Below, one piece after another: positions 13,387 to 26,370 of a stretch of 64,000 nt of DNA. Each line of letters begins with the position of its first letter. Position 1 is the first letter of the stretch. This DNA comes from Hemibagrus wyckioides. Its lineage: Eukaryota > Chordata > Actinopteri > Siluriformes > Bagridae. Below the pieces are notes generated by a model. The model was not told the DNA's origin. It saw only the letters and a list, made by a program, of their open reading frames with translations, and did not search any database. A program made the position numbers and the translations under genes. The stretch lies in NCBI RefSeq assembly GCF_019097595.1, contig NC_080716.1:30539901-30603900 (forward strand), in the 5' to 3' direction.

Positions 13387-14684
13387 GGAGATGCCTAAGA
13401 AACAACTTTTCTGCTTTTTCAGGAATTAGAACTAAAAGTTAATTCACAGAAGGGGAAAGGACATTTTAAAGTCATCGTCTGAATCTTGTTTTTTCAGCCA
13501 ATAGAAAAGAAGAAGGCGGGGATTTTGGGGTGAGTAACTTGTTACACCATTAAGTAGCATCACAAAGAACGTTCATTATACAGATAATCATCATGTCTTT
13601 GTTTTTTGTTTTTTTTTATTAGGAAATAAATGGCAGAGTTTTTATTTGAGATCGACGCTAAAACATTGGAGGTAATGATAATTAGGATTTCTCCTAATGC
13701 TCTGGGAAGGTAATTGTCCCGCTGTTGAGCAGATCTGAGCGTTTCTACAGCGCGACACTCTGAGGAACTGGAATAAACAAGTCAGGACCTGTGTGCAATA
13801 ACGATATGCTAATGATATGGTAATAATGATATGCTAATGATGTTTTTCCAGCCCACCTGACCCACACACAGCCACTGATCCATATGATGAGGAGATCAGG
13901 AATGATGCGGCAGCAATAATTATCTTCTCCAATGATGGCAAATTAGAAAGATGCGCGTTTCAGCCATGTGCTAACTAACCGGGCGAGGTGGTGAGGTGGC
14001 GAGGTGAGGCGGCAGGGCGAGGCAGGGGAAGAAGAGGAAGGTGTAGAATATAGGAATCAGGGTCAACGTTTAGTTTTCAACTAAAGAGATCGTGTTTTGT
14101 AAACGTAAACAAATACAGCTACGAAAAACTGAATGAAATCCATCACTCATTCAAGTTCCACTGCAATTCCTTTAAACTAACACGTACAGCAGTTTAATTT
14201 GCATACTGAAAGGTGATTGGCTCTTATATTTTATGATGCAATAACATGTCCTCCACTGAACAAGCTCAGATCTCTTTCCGGTTCTCTCTTTGAGGAAATC
14301 TCTAACTGCCTCTATGACATCATATCCTGAGACAATGTACAAATAAAATGCTTAAATGATTAAAAAACACACATTTCACTGCTTTTTTTGTGTCCACTCA
14401 CCAGAGTAAGGTGCTAAGCTCCGCACACTTTATATAAACACATTATAACAGTAGAGTTTGTCCAATCATCTGGTCAAACTGAACACATGTCAATGTATCA
14501 CACTACTAGATTGTGTTAAATCTGATGGTGGAGGAAAAAGCTTCATAACCAACTTCTTTTTCTTTTTCTTCTGTTTTTTTTTAAATAGAAGAATTCACTG
14601 TCACTGGTTTTAGTGACACATTCCTCACATCTGCTAATAACCACAACTGAGAGGAATCTGGTGTGTAGAAGCAGGATAAACACC

Positions 14685-14727
<43 letters not shown>

Positions 14728-15150
14728 AACACATGGTTTGTGCTGCAGAAGCAGGTGTCACTGCTATTTAAATGACATTAGCGTGTGTCGTACAGCACAG
14801 GAGCGCAATATCTCTCTAATCTCTGAAGACCCCGAGGAGTCCGTGAGGAACATACTGAACAAATGAAAACACACACACACACTGTAGACTTTATGACATC
14901 AATTAGCAGCAAAAGGAAGTAAAATAAAGCCCTGTAGCAGCGGTTTCGAGTTAGCGCTGGAGCTAGGAGTGTCATCAGACTCCTGACTAACAATAAATTA
15001 ATTACAGAATTAAATCTGTTTATAAATCACACTGTTAGCCACACAACACAACACAACATGGAACAGGAACAGTGAGTGTGTTTCTGGCTGAATGATCACT
15101 AAAAGAGAGAAGGTGCAACATGTTTTCAGTGTCTAGATTTCAAAACAGGA
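13387..15150. other. Gene-free sequence, possible conserved non-coding element at 13640-13990
   Basis: 13640-13990 has balanced sequence with repeated atatgctaatgatatg and aataattatcttctcc. (GT)n at 14687-14727 and (CA)n at 14869-14882. No coding exon seen. Confidence 0.3.
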
Positions 15151-15178
15151 TGTATCTATCTATCTATCTATCTATCTA

Positions 15179-15211
<33 letters not shown>

Positions 15212-15393
15212 TTATTTACAGTATAGGATGTAACATGTACATTGTATGAGTTATGAGTTTTATCCCTTGGGCCACTTCTTCTCGCTCTTTACTGACTCTA
15301 ATGCCAGTCAGTAAGAGTTAATGTCTGTGTGTATTACACACTCTCACAAGCCTAATGTCAAGATCATTATTGTTATTATTATTATTATTATTA

Positions 15394-15445
<52 letters not shown>
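15151..15445. repeat. TATC/TGTC and (TTA)n microsatellites
   Basis: (TATC)n then (TGTC)n at 15153-15211, and (TTA)n at 15366-15444. Confidence 0.95.
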
Positions 15446-15974
15446 GCTATATTTAATAGTATTAATGGAAGTCCAAGCGATCGTAGCTCTCAGCTCTCAC
15501 TCATTAACAGACTTTGACTCCATTATGAGAAGACGAAGGCGTCTCCTTCATTTCCTTCCTGTTTAATTGTGGTCTAATGAATGACGTCCCACTGAGAGCC
15601 GGAGCCGTGTGCGTCCTGAACCCTGGTCAAGGTGAAGTGGTGGGAATATTTCACTGAGGAACAGAACCTGTCTCTGTTTTCCACATACATTCTTTATTCT
15701 TATTTTGTATAAATGTAGACATCTGTAATAGATGGCAAATGTGTGCTGATGTTATCGATTAAGTTTATTTAAAAATATCTACACAGCCTGGCTGCTATAC
15801 CACAGCATCTGATCCAGCATGTAGAAAAATTCAGAATCCAGAAAATATCCTAATCCTAATGAGGAAAAACAGAAAGAAAATCACAGAATTTTTACAGTCA
15901 GATTTGTTGAATTTAACGATATGTAACTTTCAATTACAGTTTAATATCTTTTATGAATCTTTTAAGATATTACA
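15446..15974. other. Gene-free sequence
   Basis: No recognised feature. AT content rises toward the following microsatellite. Confidence 0.4.
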
Positions 15975-16061
<87 letters not shown>

Positions 16062-16114
16062 ATCTCTATGCCTGTCTATCTGTCTGTCTTTCAGGCACAC
16101 TTTCTGTCTGTCCA

Positions 16115-16202
<88 letters not shown>

Positions 16203-16306
16203 GTCTGTCTGTCTGTCTGATATCTCTGTCTGTCTGTCTGTCTGTCTGTCTTTCAGGCACACTCTGTCTATCCAATCATTCAATCAGTCAGTCTCTCTGT
16301 CTGTCT

Positions 16307-16380
<74 letters not shown>

Positions 16381-16478
16381 TAACCAGTCGGTCTATTTGT
16401 CTCTCTGTCTGTCTGTCTGTCTGTCTGTCTGTCAATTAATCAATAAATCATTCAATCAATCAGTCTGTCTGTCTATTT
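15975..16478. repeat. Compound TATC/TGTC/AATC array
   Basis: Same spacers as the 12.6 kb array (atctctatgcctgtctatct, ctttcaggcacac), followed by (AATC)n at 16306-16382 and more TGTC. Confidence 0.95.
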
Positions 16479-17391
16479 TTCTGGAAAGTCACATGAAGTC
16501 TAGTTGCGTGGTTTAGGCCACGCCCACTTTGGGTTTAATAATCTGAGTAGCGGATGTTTGGAGCACAAACACCGATACAGATCAGTGACTTTGTGTCTCA
16601 GCGCTAGTAAAGTAAAACATAAATGAAAGGAGCATTCATAGGGGTCCAAGCACTTTTTAGAGCTCTAATGAAACTACAGTACTGAACAATTGTACGTAAA
16701 AAGCAAATACTGATGAATACAAAAAAGGCACATGGTCAGGTTTATGAGCACCTTAATCGCATTTTTTCACATTTCTTGATGGACTGGAATATGTTATCAC
16801 CTCTCAACTCTCAGCTCTGACCCTTTAATGTGCTCTTCATTTAAAGATCAGAGATTTCACCTCCTTCACTCTACAAATGAAAAAAAACTCTGTTAGAAGA
16901 AATAAATATGTGTAATGTGTTTGACCTGCAAAAAATGAGATCAAGTTCATTTGCAGTGAAAAGAAGAAAAAAAAAACAAGAAAATTGAGCAGTTGTCTTC
17001 CTTTAGTTTTGTGCCATTCGACAGCGCGAGCAACACAAACAGATAAATCCACACAAAACCACACAGTCACATTTAATTCACAGGAACAATTAGCAGATAA
17101 GTTAATTATATTCCGAGCGTCGGAGTCGGAGCTGACAGAAATAATTAAAACACCCGGAATGAAGCACTCGCAGTTCCCAACTAAGTGATGATGTGTGTTT
17201 TAGCTCACAGCCGCGTAAAGCGTAGAATAAAATAATAATGTTAAGAGCTTCAAAAAAAAAGAAGCTCATTATTTAAAATTTTGAAACAACTTCAGAACTA
17301 TTGGCACCCTTTAAGAAAAAAAAAATATTTATTTTCTATCTTTGTTTGTTTTTTCTGTTTGTTCCGGTCACAAAGTAAAGCACTATTTTTG
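16479..17391. other. Gene-free sequence, possible conserved non-coding element at 16990-17190
   Basis: 16990-17190 has even composition with attagcagataagttaat. At 17284 a short cagaactattggcaccct word is shared with 51372, possibly a small transposon remnant. Confidence 0.3.
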
Positions 17392-17510
17392 GTAAAATAA
17401 AATAATAAAATAAAATAAAATAAAATAAAATAAAATAAAATAAAATAAAATAAAATAAAATAAAATAAAATAAAATAAAATAAAATAAAATAAAATAAAA
17501 TAAAATAAAA
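17392..17510. repeat. (TAAAA)n pentanucleotide microsatellite
   Basis: About 23 near-perfect taaaa units. Confidence 0.97.
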
Positions 17511-18700
17511 GCTTTTACAGTTTTGAATTTCAACAACTTACAATGTCAACTTTCAAATTTGGAAGTTCAAAATTTCACAATTTCAAAAATTAACAATTGA
17601 AACAATTGTCACAATTTTATTTATAGAATTTATTCATAACAAATTTATTTGTCACATCCACAACCACTCACAGTATGGCATGTAGTGAATTTTTTTTTCT
17701 TTTCTTTTTTTTTTAATGGACTGACTAGAATAAACTAGAACTAGAATTAAAGATTTCATTTTTTATTTAGTATTTTTTAAATAAAAATTTAGTATATTTT
17801 TTATTTATTATAAAAAAAAATTGTATATTTATTACCTTATTACCTATGTTACCTTACCTTTTTTATTACCTTATTACCTATGTGGATATTGCTGGAAGTT
17901 GTAATAATTAAGTTTTATTATAATAAAAAAAATAATGTAAATTATACATTTTTGGAATACAGAGAATTCTAGAGAAAATAAAAATTAAAATTAAAATACA
18001 TTACAATATTAAAATACAAGTCGGTGGCAGAGCAGTTGGCTTTTATGTTACATTATCCACAATATAATCTTCTGAAACATAATACAATGTGTTTATTATA
18101 ATAAACACCATAATAGAAATAAAGCAAGATTCGGTCTGAAGTAATGTGAAAATGTAGAGGATTATTGTTGTGCTTTTGTGGTGAAATAATCAGAACTGTT
18201 GTGTTGTGATGAAGCTAACACGCTGACGCTGGAGACTCCTTCCATAAGCTTTATGTTTACGTTTCTTACACTAAGAAAAATTCACCACATTTCTAGGTTT
18301 CTGTGGAGCGTCTCCTGCACATGTCCTTCTGATGCCTCCACCTCCTTCACCAGTTCCTTTGTTGGTGTCTTGGGATTCAGGTTCAAGTCTCAGGGAGTTG
18401 ATTTGTGCCCCTGTGATTTTTAGATTTTCAGCAGATGCAACTGTGTGATGATTGGAATTTGCTTCTTGAGGAAGATCTGGACCACCTGCTGGTCCACGTT
18501 TTAGTCCTGATGTCCTGTCTGAGTTCTTGCATCCAGGATGCAAAGGCACTGACTCTAAACATGCTGGACCAATTTTGAGCACTAGAGGCTTCTAGAAGTA
18601 ATCCCAGACATTACATGATGTTTATGAAAAAACTTTTGGCTTTGTCTGTACATGCTGTAAGCAAAGTCTAATGCTAGCTGTTATTCCCTATTCCAACCCA
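17511..18700. other. Gene-free AT-rich sequence
   Basis: Apart from the MITE fragment at 18090-18262, nothing was recognised. Confidence 0.4.
18090..18262 (+). mobile_element. MITE family E fragment
   Basis: The recognisable part is gctgacgctggagactcctt with ccataag. The flanking AT-rich sequence is only loosely similar. Confidence 0.4.
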
Positions 18701-19202
18701 TGTGTGTGTGTGTGTATGTGCGTGTGTGTGTGTGTGTGTGCGTGTGTGTGTGTGTGGGGATGAAATGTATGCTAGCCAAAAATATGTGCCCCCGGCGGCG
18801 GTGTTGCAGAGGAGAGGTGAAGTTTTGAAGTATGCAAGAAGCGGGACACGTGTGTGTGTGTGTCTGTGTGTGTGTGTGTGTGTGTGAGTGAGTCATGTAG
18901 CCGAGACTGAACAGAGCGAAGCGGCGTCTCGGTGCCTTCCGGTCTCCCGAATCGAGAGCGAGAGCAGCCTGACCTCTCCCCACCCACACACTGCCCTGTC
19001 TCAGGTACACAACTGTGTTCTAACACCACCACCGCCTGCTGAGAGCTCGCTACTCTCTCCATCACTCTCTCTCTTTATCTCTCTCTCCATCTCTCTCTCT
19101 GTCTCTCTCTCTCTTTCTCTCTCTCCCTCTCTCTCTCTCTCTGTCTCTCTCTCTCTTTCTCTCCCTCTCTCTCTCTCTCTGTCTCTCTCTCTCTTTCTCT
19201 CC

Positions 19203-19233
<31 letters not shown>

Positions 19234-19440
19234 CTCTGCCAGTGGTTTGGGATTTTATTCGGTCTTTTTAAGCTGATTTTCTGCATATTTCTGTATAAAA
19301 AAAGTGGATGTGGATTTTTTTCTATTCAAGAACGAAGGTGTAAAAGGTCACAGTGATCCTCCTCCTCCTCCTCCTCTTCCTCCTCCTCCTCCTCTTCACA
19401 TTTTGTACTCTCTCTCTCTCTCTCTCTCACTCTCTCTCTT
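18700..19440. repeat. Cluster of GT, CT and CCT microsatellites
   Basis: (GT)n at 18702-18757 and 18850-18886, (TC)n with gtctctctc and tttctctcc variants at 19060-19233, (CCT)n at 19358-19395 and (TC)n at 19410-19440. 18890-19050 between them is unique and slightly GC-richer. Confidence 0.9.
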
Positions 19441-19800
19441 TTCCCTTGACAATTTACTTCCACACCTTTCCTGTCTCTCATGTTCCATCTCTTATACACA
19501 CACACACAGACACACAGACACACACACACACACACACACTCCACTCTGCTCTTCACTCCTGTGTGTCATGGATGTATGCTAGCGTGCATGTGAAGCTCTG
19601 TACATGTTCATCATTTTCATTTTTGAATTAAAATTACATTTGAAATGTTCTGGAAAAAAACTCATAGTTCAACTGTGTTCTAAAGAAATCCCTGAGGAAC
19701 GATAGAGATGGTGAGCTGAAAGAGAGATGGAAGCTGAAATAAATTTGTTAAATTATTAAAGTATAAACAATTAAAATAAGGAAGGATGGGTGGACGGGGG
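19441..19800. other. Gene-free sequence
   Basis: (CA)n at 19496-19540. Nothing else recognised. Confidence 0.4.
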
Positions 19801-19804
19801 AATA

Positions 19805-20220
19805 GAAGGAAGGAAGGAAGGAAGGAAGGAAGGAAGGAAGGAAGGAAGGATGGACAGAAGGAAGGGAAGGGGAGACAAGGAAAGGAAAGGAAAGGAAAGG
19901 AAAGGAAAGGAAAGGAAAGGAAAGGAAGAAAAAAAAAAAGGAAGACTGGAAAAGAAAGGAAGGAAAAGGAAAGGAAGGAAGGAAGGAAGGAAGGAAGGAA
20001 AAGAAAAGTGAAGGAAAGGATGCAATGACAAGTAAGGAAGAAAGGAAGGAAAAAAAGAAGGAAGGAAGGAAGGAAGGAAGTAGGGTGTAAAAATAGAAAG
20101 AAAGAAGATGCAGAAGAAAGAGAGAAAAGAATGAAAAAGGGAACAGTCTAATAAATAAATTAACTAGGAAGAAGGAAGATCGAGTTATAAATTCACTAGA
20201 GAGAGAGAGAGAGAGAGAGA
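19805..20220. repeat. AAGG/AAAGG purine-rich array and (GA)n
   Basis: gaagg repeats 19805-19850, aaaggg-type pentamers 19870-19930, more aagg to 20090, and (GA)n 20199-20224. The plus strand is almost all purine. Confidence 0.93.
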
Positions 20221-20224
20221 GAGA

Positions 20225-21550
20225 ACCTCTGCAGTTAATATCACCAAAATAAACCATTTTTATTATTTAAATTTTTCATTTTATTATTATTTTTATCTAC
20301 ACAGTGTTTTAGTGAGGAGATTTTTTTTAACCTTGTCTCCTGGAGCTATGAGGCTAATGTAGCTAACAAGCACTGAGAGCTAATAGCCTCAGGTTTAGCC
20401 TGGTGCACACCGCGGGTCTAAAACTCACCTCGGGGCTTCACACCTTAAAATAATCAGTTACTCTCATCAACAACACTGTTTATTTTATCTGTTTATAGTT
20501 ACATTTAACGTTGTGGAGCTTCTATTAGTTTGTTCTGTTCTATGTTGTGAAATTAAACACTGCTAATTGAAGTCAATCACCTCGTTTGTTTGTTTGCATG
20601 CTAGCTTTTCTTTTAATCTTTCCTTCTGCTGTTGAAGGAAGTGAAAGTGTTGCGGTTTGTATATCAGTGTACTGTATACAAAACCATAATAGGCTAATTT
20701 TTTATTCTTTTTTTTATCTAGTTGTGCTTACATTTGATAGCTAGTTTCATCCATTTTGTCTTGACTAGCATGCTGTAGCTGTATTAGCATACTTCCTTCA
20801 TTATCTTGAGCACATTTAAAAAGCCCTGAGATAATCATTACCTAGAGAACACATACGCTAATCATTTTTTGTTTAGTTTTTTCTTCCAATCGTTTCAGCT
20901 GTAGTTTGATGCTAAAGTTTTGTTCCTGTGCTATTTTATTAACCCCAACCCCTAAAATAAAGTCGTGGAATCAGGGACTCAGCATTAGCTTGTAAGCCCT
21001 GGACTTTTTGACGTTCTGTCGCATTTCCCTGTAATAATGTGTTGGGATATAAGATCCACAGACAGGATATGAATCTGTAAAGCTGCTGGATTTTCGGAAC
21101 AGTTCATATTCACGGCGAGATTTCAGCTATAGATGTGGGCTTTTATCCTTTACTTCACGGCAGCTGTAATCACCCATATAATAAAACCTTCCTGGCTGCA
21201 CATCAGTGATTTCCCATCATCCTCAGTGTGTGCAGTCTCAGACCTGATCAACAGCACCTCCTAGTGTCCGCACGCCGCAGCACAGCAGCACAAAAAGCAG
21301 AGGACGGAGCATCAAACCCACCATTAGTCTGATCTGATTACAAACATTAAAATAAATTCACCTAAAACCTTACAAACACGCAGACAGGAGACGAGACGAC
21401 TGGTTGTTGATGTAATTTCCTGTCATCTAGCGATTAAATGTTAAACACATACTGCTGATGGAGAAACAGGAAGTGACGCGTAGAATTGAGGTGTAAAAGT
21501 CATTTATTCTGTTTGTGATCCGTTTTTGACTTATGATGTTCGAGTAACAC
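20225..21550. other. Gene-free sequence
   Basis: Mixed composition. 21050-21330 is the most balanced stretch. No coding, RNA or element call was possible. Confidence 0.35.
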
Positions 21551-21557
21551 TGAAGAA

Positions 21558-21622
21558 CATTTATATAATACTACTACTACTACTAATAATAATAATAATA
21601 ACAATAATACAATCCAAAGTAT

Positions 21623-21685
<63 letters not shown>

Positions 21686-22113
21686 TTCCTTCCTTCCTTC
21701 CTTCCTTCCTTCCTTCTTGTTTATTTATTAACCTCATTTGCATTTGCTTTCTTATTAATTAATTATTTTATTTGTTTCTATTTCATTTTATTTGTATGTA
21801 TTACCTTGTTTATTTAATTATAACGAGTTAGATAGTTATTAGTTTATGGATTTCCATTATACATGCATTTAGTTTTATTTTTTATTTTTGCAGATTTATT
21901 TATTAACTGTATCATTTTCTCACATTTATTATTATTATTATTATTATTATTAGGTTAGTTAAATTATTAATTAGATATTTTAATTTATTTATTTATTTGT
22001 TAGTAATTACATTATTACTTTATTTTACTCTACTTATTTACTCTACATTTACTTTTTTGCTGATTTATTTATTGTTTTTAATTGCTTTCTTATTTATTTG
22101 TTTACCTACTCAT

Positions 22114-22152
<39 letters not shown>

Positions 22153-22190
22153 TTCGTTTGTTTGTTTGTTTGTTTGTTTGTTTACTCTGT
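21558..22190. repeat. AT-rich region with (TTTA)n, (TTCC)n and (TTTG)n
   Basis: (TTTA)n 21619-21686 then (TTCC)n 21687-21715. 21716-22095 is diffuse TTTA-like sequence, then (TTTA)n 22110-22155 and (TTTG)n 22155-22182, leading straight into the 18-bp array. Confidence 0.9.
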
Positions 22191-22194
22191 TTTT

Positions 22195-25100
22195 GGGCTG
22201 TGTGTTTAATCTCAGGTGTATTTTCAATCTCAGGTGTGTGTTTAACCTCAGGTTTATGTTTCATCTTAGGTGTGTGTTTAATATCAGGTGTGTGTTTAAT
22301 CTCAGGTATGTGTTTAATCTCAGGTGTGTGTTTAATATCAGGTGTGTGTTTAATCTCAGGTGTGTGTTTAACCTCAGGTTTATGTTTCATCTTAGGTGTG
22401 TGTTTAATATCAGGTGTGTGTTTAATCTCAGGTATGTGTTTAATCTCAGGTGTGTGTTTAATATCAGGTGTGTGTTTAATCTCAGGTATGTGTTTAATCT
22501 CAGGTGTGTGTTTAAGATCAGGTGTGTGTTTAATATCAGGTGTGTGTTTAATCTCAGGTGTGTGTTTAACCTCAGGTTTATGTTTCATCTTAGGTGTGTG
22601 TTTAATATCAGGTGTGTGTTTAATCTCAGGTATGTGTTTAATCTCAGGTGTGTGTTTAATATCAGGTGTGTGTTTAATCTCAGGTGTGTGTTTAAGATCA
22701 GGTGTGTGTTTAATCTCAGGTGTGTGTTTAAGCTCAGGTTTATGTTTCATCTTAGGTGTGTGTTTAATATCAGGTGTGTGTTTAATCTCAGGTGTGTGTT
22801 TAATATCAGGTGTGTGTTTAATCTCAGGTATGTGTTTAATCTCAGGTGTGTGTTTAATATCAGGTGTGTGTTTAATCTCAGGTATGTGTTTAATCTCAGG
22901 TGTGTGTTTAATATCAGGTGTGTGTTTAATCTCAGGTATGTGTTTAATCTCAGGTGTGTGTTTAAGATCAGGTATGTGTTTAATCTCAGGTGTGTGTTTA
23001 AGATCAGGTGTGTGTTTAATCTCAGGTGTGTGTTTAAGCTCAGGTTTATGTTTCATCTTAGGTGTGTGTTTAATATCAGGTGTGTGTTTAATCTCAGGTA
23101 TGTGTTTAATCTCAGGTGTGTGTTTAAGATCAGGTGTGTGTTTAATCTCAGGTGTGTGTTTAAGCTCAGGTTTATGTTTCATCTTAGGTGTGTGTTTAAG
23201 ATCAGGTGTGTGTTTAATCTCAGGTGTGTGTTTAAGATCAGGTGTGTGTTTAATCTCAGGTGTTTATTTAATCTTAGATGTGTGTTTAATCTCATGTTTG
23301 TGTTTAATCTCAGATTTGTGTTTAATCTCAGGTGTGTGTTTAATCTCAGGTGTGTTTTAATCTCAGGTGTGTGTTTAATCTCAGGTGTTTATTTAATCTT
23401 AGATGTGTGTTTAATCTCATGTTTGTGTTTAATCTCAGATTTGTGTTTAATCTCAGGTGTGTTTAAGATCAGGTGTGTGTTTAATCTCAGGTGTGTGTTT
23501 AATCTCAGGTGTGTTTTAATCTCAGGTGTGTGTTTAATCTCAGGTGTGTGTTTAAGATCAGGTGTGTGTTTAATCTCAGGTGTGTGTTTAAGCTCAGGTG
23601 TGTGTTTAATCTCAGGTGTTTATTTAATCTTAGATGTGTGTTTAATCTCATGTTTGTGTTTAATCTCAGATTTGTGTTTAATCTCAGGTGTGTTTAAGAT
23701 CAGGTGTGTGTTTAATCTCAGGTGTGTTTTAATCTCAGGTGTGTGTTTAATCTCAGGTGTTTATTTAATCTTAGATGTGTGTTTAATCTCATGTTTGTGT
23801 TTAATCTCAGATTTGTGTTTAAGATCAGGTGTGTGTTTAATCTCAGGTGTGTGTTTAATCTCAGGTGTGTTTTAATCTCAGGTGTGTGTTTAATCTCAGG
23901 TGTGTTTAATCTCATGTTTGTGTTTAATCTCAGATTTATGTTTAATCTCAGGTGTGTTTAAGATCAGGTGTGTGTTTAATATCAGGTGTGTGTTTAATCT
24001 CATGTTTGTGTTTAATCTCAGATTTGTGTTTAATCTCAGGTGTGTATAAGATCAGGTGTGTGTTTAATCTCAGGTGTGTTTTAATCTCAGGATTTTGTTT
24101 AATCTAAGATTTGTGTTTTAATCTCAGGTGTGTGTTTAATCTCAGGTGTGTTTAATCTCAGGTGTGTTTAATCTCAGGTGTGTTTTAATCTCAGGTGTGT
24201 TTAAGATCAGGTGTGTGTTTAATCTCAGGTGTGTTTTAATCTCAGGAGTTTATTTAATCTTAGATGTGTGTTTAATCTCATGTTTGTGTTTAATCTCAGG
24301 TGTGTTTAAGATCAGGTGTGTGTTTAATCTCAGGTGTGTGTTTAATCTCAGGTGTGTGTTTAATCTCAGGTGTGTGTTTAATCTCAGGTGTGTTTAAGAT
24401 CAGGTGTGTGTTTAAGATCAGGTGTGTGTTAATCTCAGGTGTGTGTTTAATCTCAGGTGTGTTTAAGATCAGGTGTGTGTTTAATCTCAGGTGTGTGTTT
24501 AAGCTCAGGTGTGTGTTTAATCTCAGGTGTTTATTTAATCTTAGATGTGTGTTTAATCTCATGTTTGTGTTTAATCTCAGATTTGTGTTTAATCTCAGGT
24601 GTGTTTAAGATCAGGTGTGTGTTTAATCTCAGGTGTGTTTTAATCTCAGGTGTGTGTTTAATCTCAGGTGTTTATTTAATCTTAGATGTGTGTTTAATCT
24701 CATGTTTGTGTTTAATCTCAGATTTGTGTTTAAGATCAGGTGTGTGTTTAATCTCAGGTGTTTATTTAATCTTAGATGTGTGTTTAATCTCATGTTTGTG
24801 TTTAATCTCAGATTTGTGTTTAATCTCAGGTGTGTTTAAGATCAGGTGTGTGTTTAATCTCAGGTGTGTGTTTAATCTCAGGTGTGTTTTAATCTCAGGT
24901 GTGTGTTTAATCTCAGGTTTGTGTTTTAATCTCAGGTGTGTGTTTAATCTCAGGTTTGTGTTTAATCTCAGGATTTTGTTTAATCTCAGATTTGTGTTTT
25001 AATCTCAGGTGTGTGTTTAATCTCAGGTGTGTTTAATCTCATGTTTGTGTTTAATCTCAGATTTGTGTTTAATCTCAGGTGTGTTTAAGATCAGGTGTGT

Positions 25101-25319
25101 GTTTAATATCAGGTGTGTGTTTAATCTCATGTTTGTGTTTAATCTCAGATTTGTGTTTAATCTCAGGTGTGTATAAGATCAGGTGTGTGTTTAATCTCAG
25201 GTGTGTTTTAATCTCAGGATTTTGTTTAATCTAAGATTTGTGTTTTAATCTCAGGTGTGTGTTTAATCTCAGGTGTGTTTAAGATCAGGTGTGTGTTTAA
25301 TCTCAGGTATGTGTTTAAT
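22195..25319. repeat. 18-bp minisatellite array, ~170 units
   Basis: Unit caggtgtgtgtttaatct. From 22195 to about 23340 the register is strictly 18 bp: the variant ggtttatgtttcatctta recurs at 22251, 22377, 22575, 22737, 23043 and 23169, all spaced by multiples of 18. From about 23340 onward 16-, 17- and 18-bp units are mixed and longer blocks are duplicated. Because 18 is a multiple of 3, long ORFs exist in several frames on both strands. They are not genes. Confidence 0.97.
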
Positions 25320-25565
25320 TTTCGATTCAATTCATTTGTATAGTGCTTTTAACAATGGACAATGTCTCAAAGCAGCTTTACAGAAGTATAGAAACATAGA
25401 AGGAAAAAAATATATAAAGTTTAAGTTAAATTCACTATTTCATCCCTAATGAGAAGCCTGAGGTGATGGTGGTGAGGATAAACTCCCTGTGATGACCTGA
25501 GGGAGGAACCTCGAGAGGAACCAGGCTCAGAAGGGAACCTCATCCTCATTTGGGTGACATTGAAC
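25320..25565 (+). mobile_element. Dispersed fish repeat D, longest copy
   Basis: Contains tttgtatagtgcttttaaca, atggacaatgtctcaaagca, gctttacagaagtatagaaa and, further on, aactccctgtgatgacctga, gaggaacctcgagaggaacc and cctcatttgggtgacattg. Two further copies of the first part are in this window, at 26275 and 49355. It directly abuts the end of the 18-bp array. Confidence 0.65.
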
Positions 25566-26271
25566 AGAAAATGATGTAAATGTAAATAAATAATGTCCTT
25601 TCTACAACAGCAACCAAGGGCTTATGGGGAACTATTACTCACAGCTTTGTGTTTAATTTAGAGCTTAAAAAAACCCCTCATGGTTTCAGTGGAGAAATAA
25701 TCCAAGAATTTCTCTCATTTTCTCTTTAAGATTTTTAAAGGCATTTAGCCTTGGCCTCATTTTGGTTCCAGTATAAAATCTCCGAATGAAATACTTCTCA
25801 CTGTATCTGTGGATTTTTAGTTGCCTATTTCTGTAGTAAAAGCAGCAGGAAGAATGTGTGTGGTATTTAATATCATGTAGCTTTAAGCCTAGCTTCAGTA
25901 ACTTTACAGTAATGTAGAAAATAAAATCCTGAAGCTTGAGTAACAAAATTCAGTGTTTATTATAAAAATGAAACAGATGTTAAAAATGGATGATGGAGAG
26001 CAGAAAATTGAAAGAATTTTTTAGCCCTATTCAGATGGGATTAGGTTTAGAACAGAATGTGGAATAATCTCACCATCTTTTCTTTATTTTTTACCTTTTT
26101 TGTTTTTCTTTTTTTTTGTGAGCAGTTCGTTCCTTTAGAGTTCTGTTCAGATATAAAAGTCTTTATCTCACAGTGATAAAATAATTATATTTAATTATAT
26201 TTATCAATTATATTAAATTATAGTTGCATATGTTTTATTTTTTAAAAATCTATATTTTTATAATCATTTTA
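25566..26271. other. Gene-free AT-rich sequence
   Basis: No recognised feature. Confidence 0.4.
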
Positions 26272-26370
26272 AATTCATTTCTGTTTTATTTGTATAGCAC
26301 TTTTAATAGGAGACATCATCACAAAGCAGCTTTATAGAAATGTATAAATTCAGAATAAAAGGATGAAAAA
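26272..26370 (+). mobile_element. Dispersed fish repeat D, short copy
   Basis: Shares ttttatttgtatagcactttt, then 'caaagcagctttatagaaa' and 'tataaa' with the copy at 25320. Only the first third is present. Confidence 0.6.

Noticed and set aside
22082..25002. Very long ORFs (up to 597 codons, CVFNLR/CLISGV/KHTPEI repeats) on both strands
   Set aside because: They are produced by the 18-bp repeat, a multiple of 3 with no stop in several frames. They break as soon as 16/17-bp units appear, and have no start context or domain.
22195..25319. CRISPR-like appearance of regularly spaced direct repeats
   Set aside because: There are no unique spacers; units are contiguous and the DNA is vertebrate.
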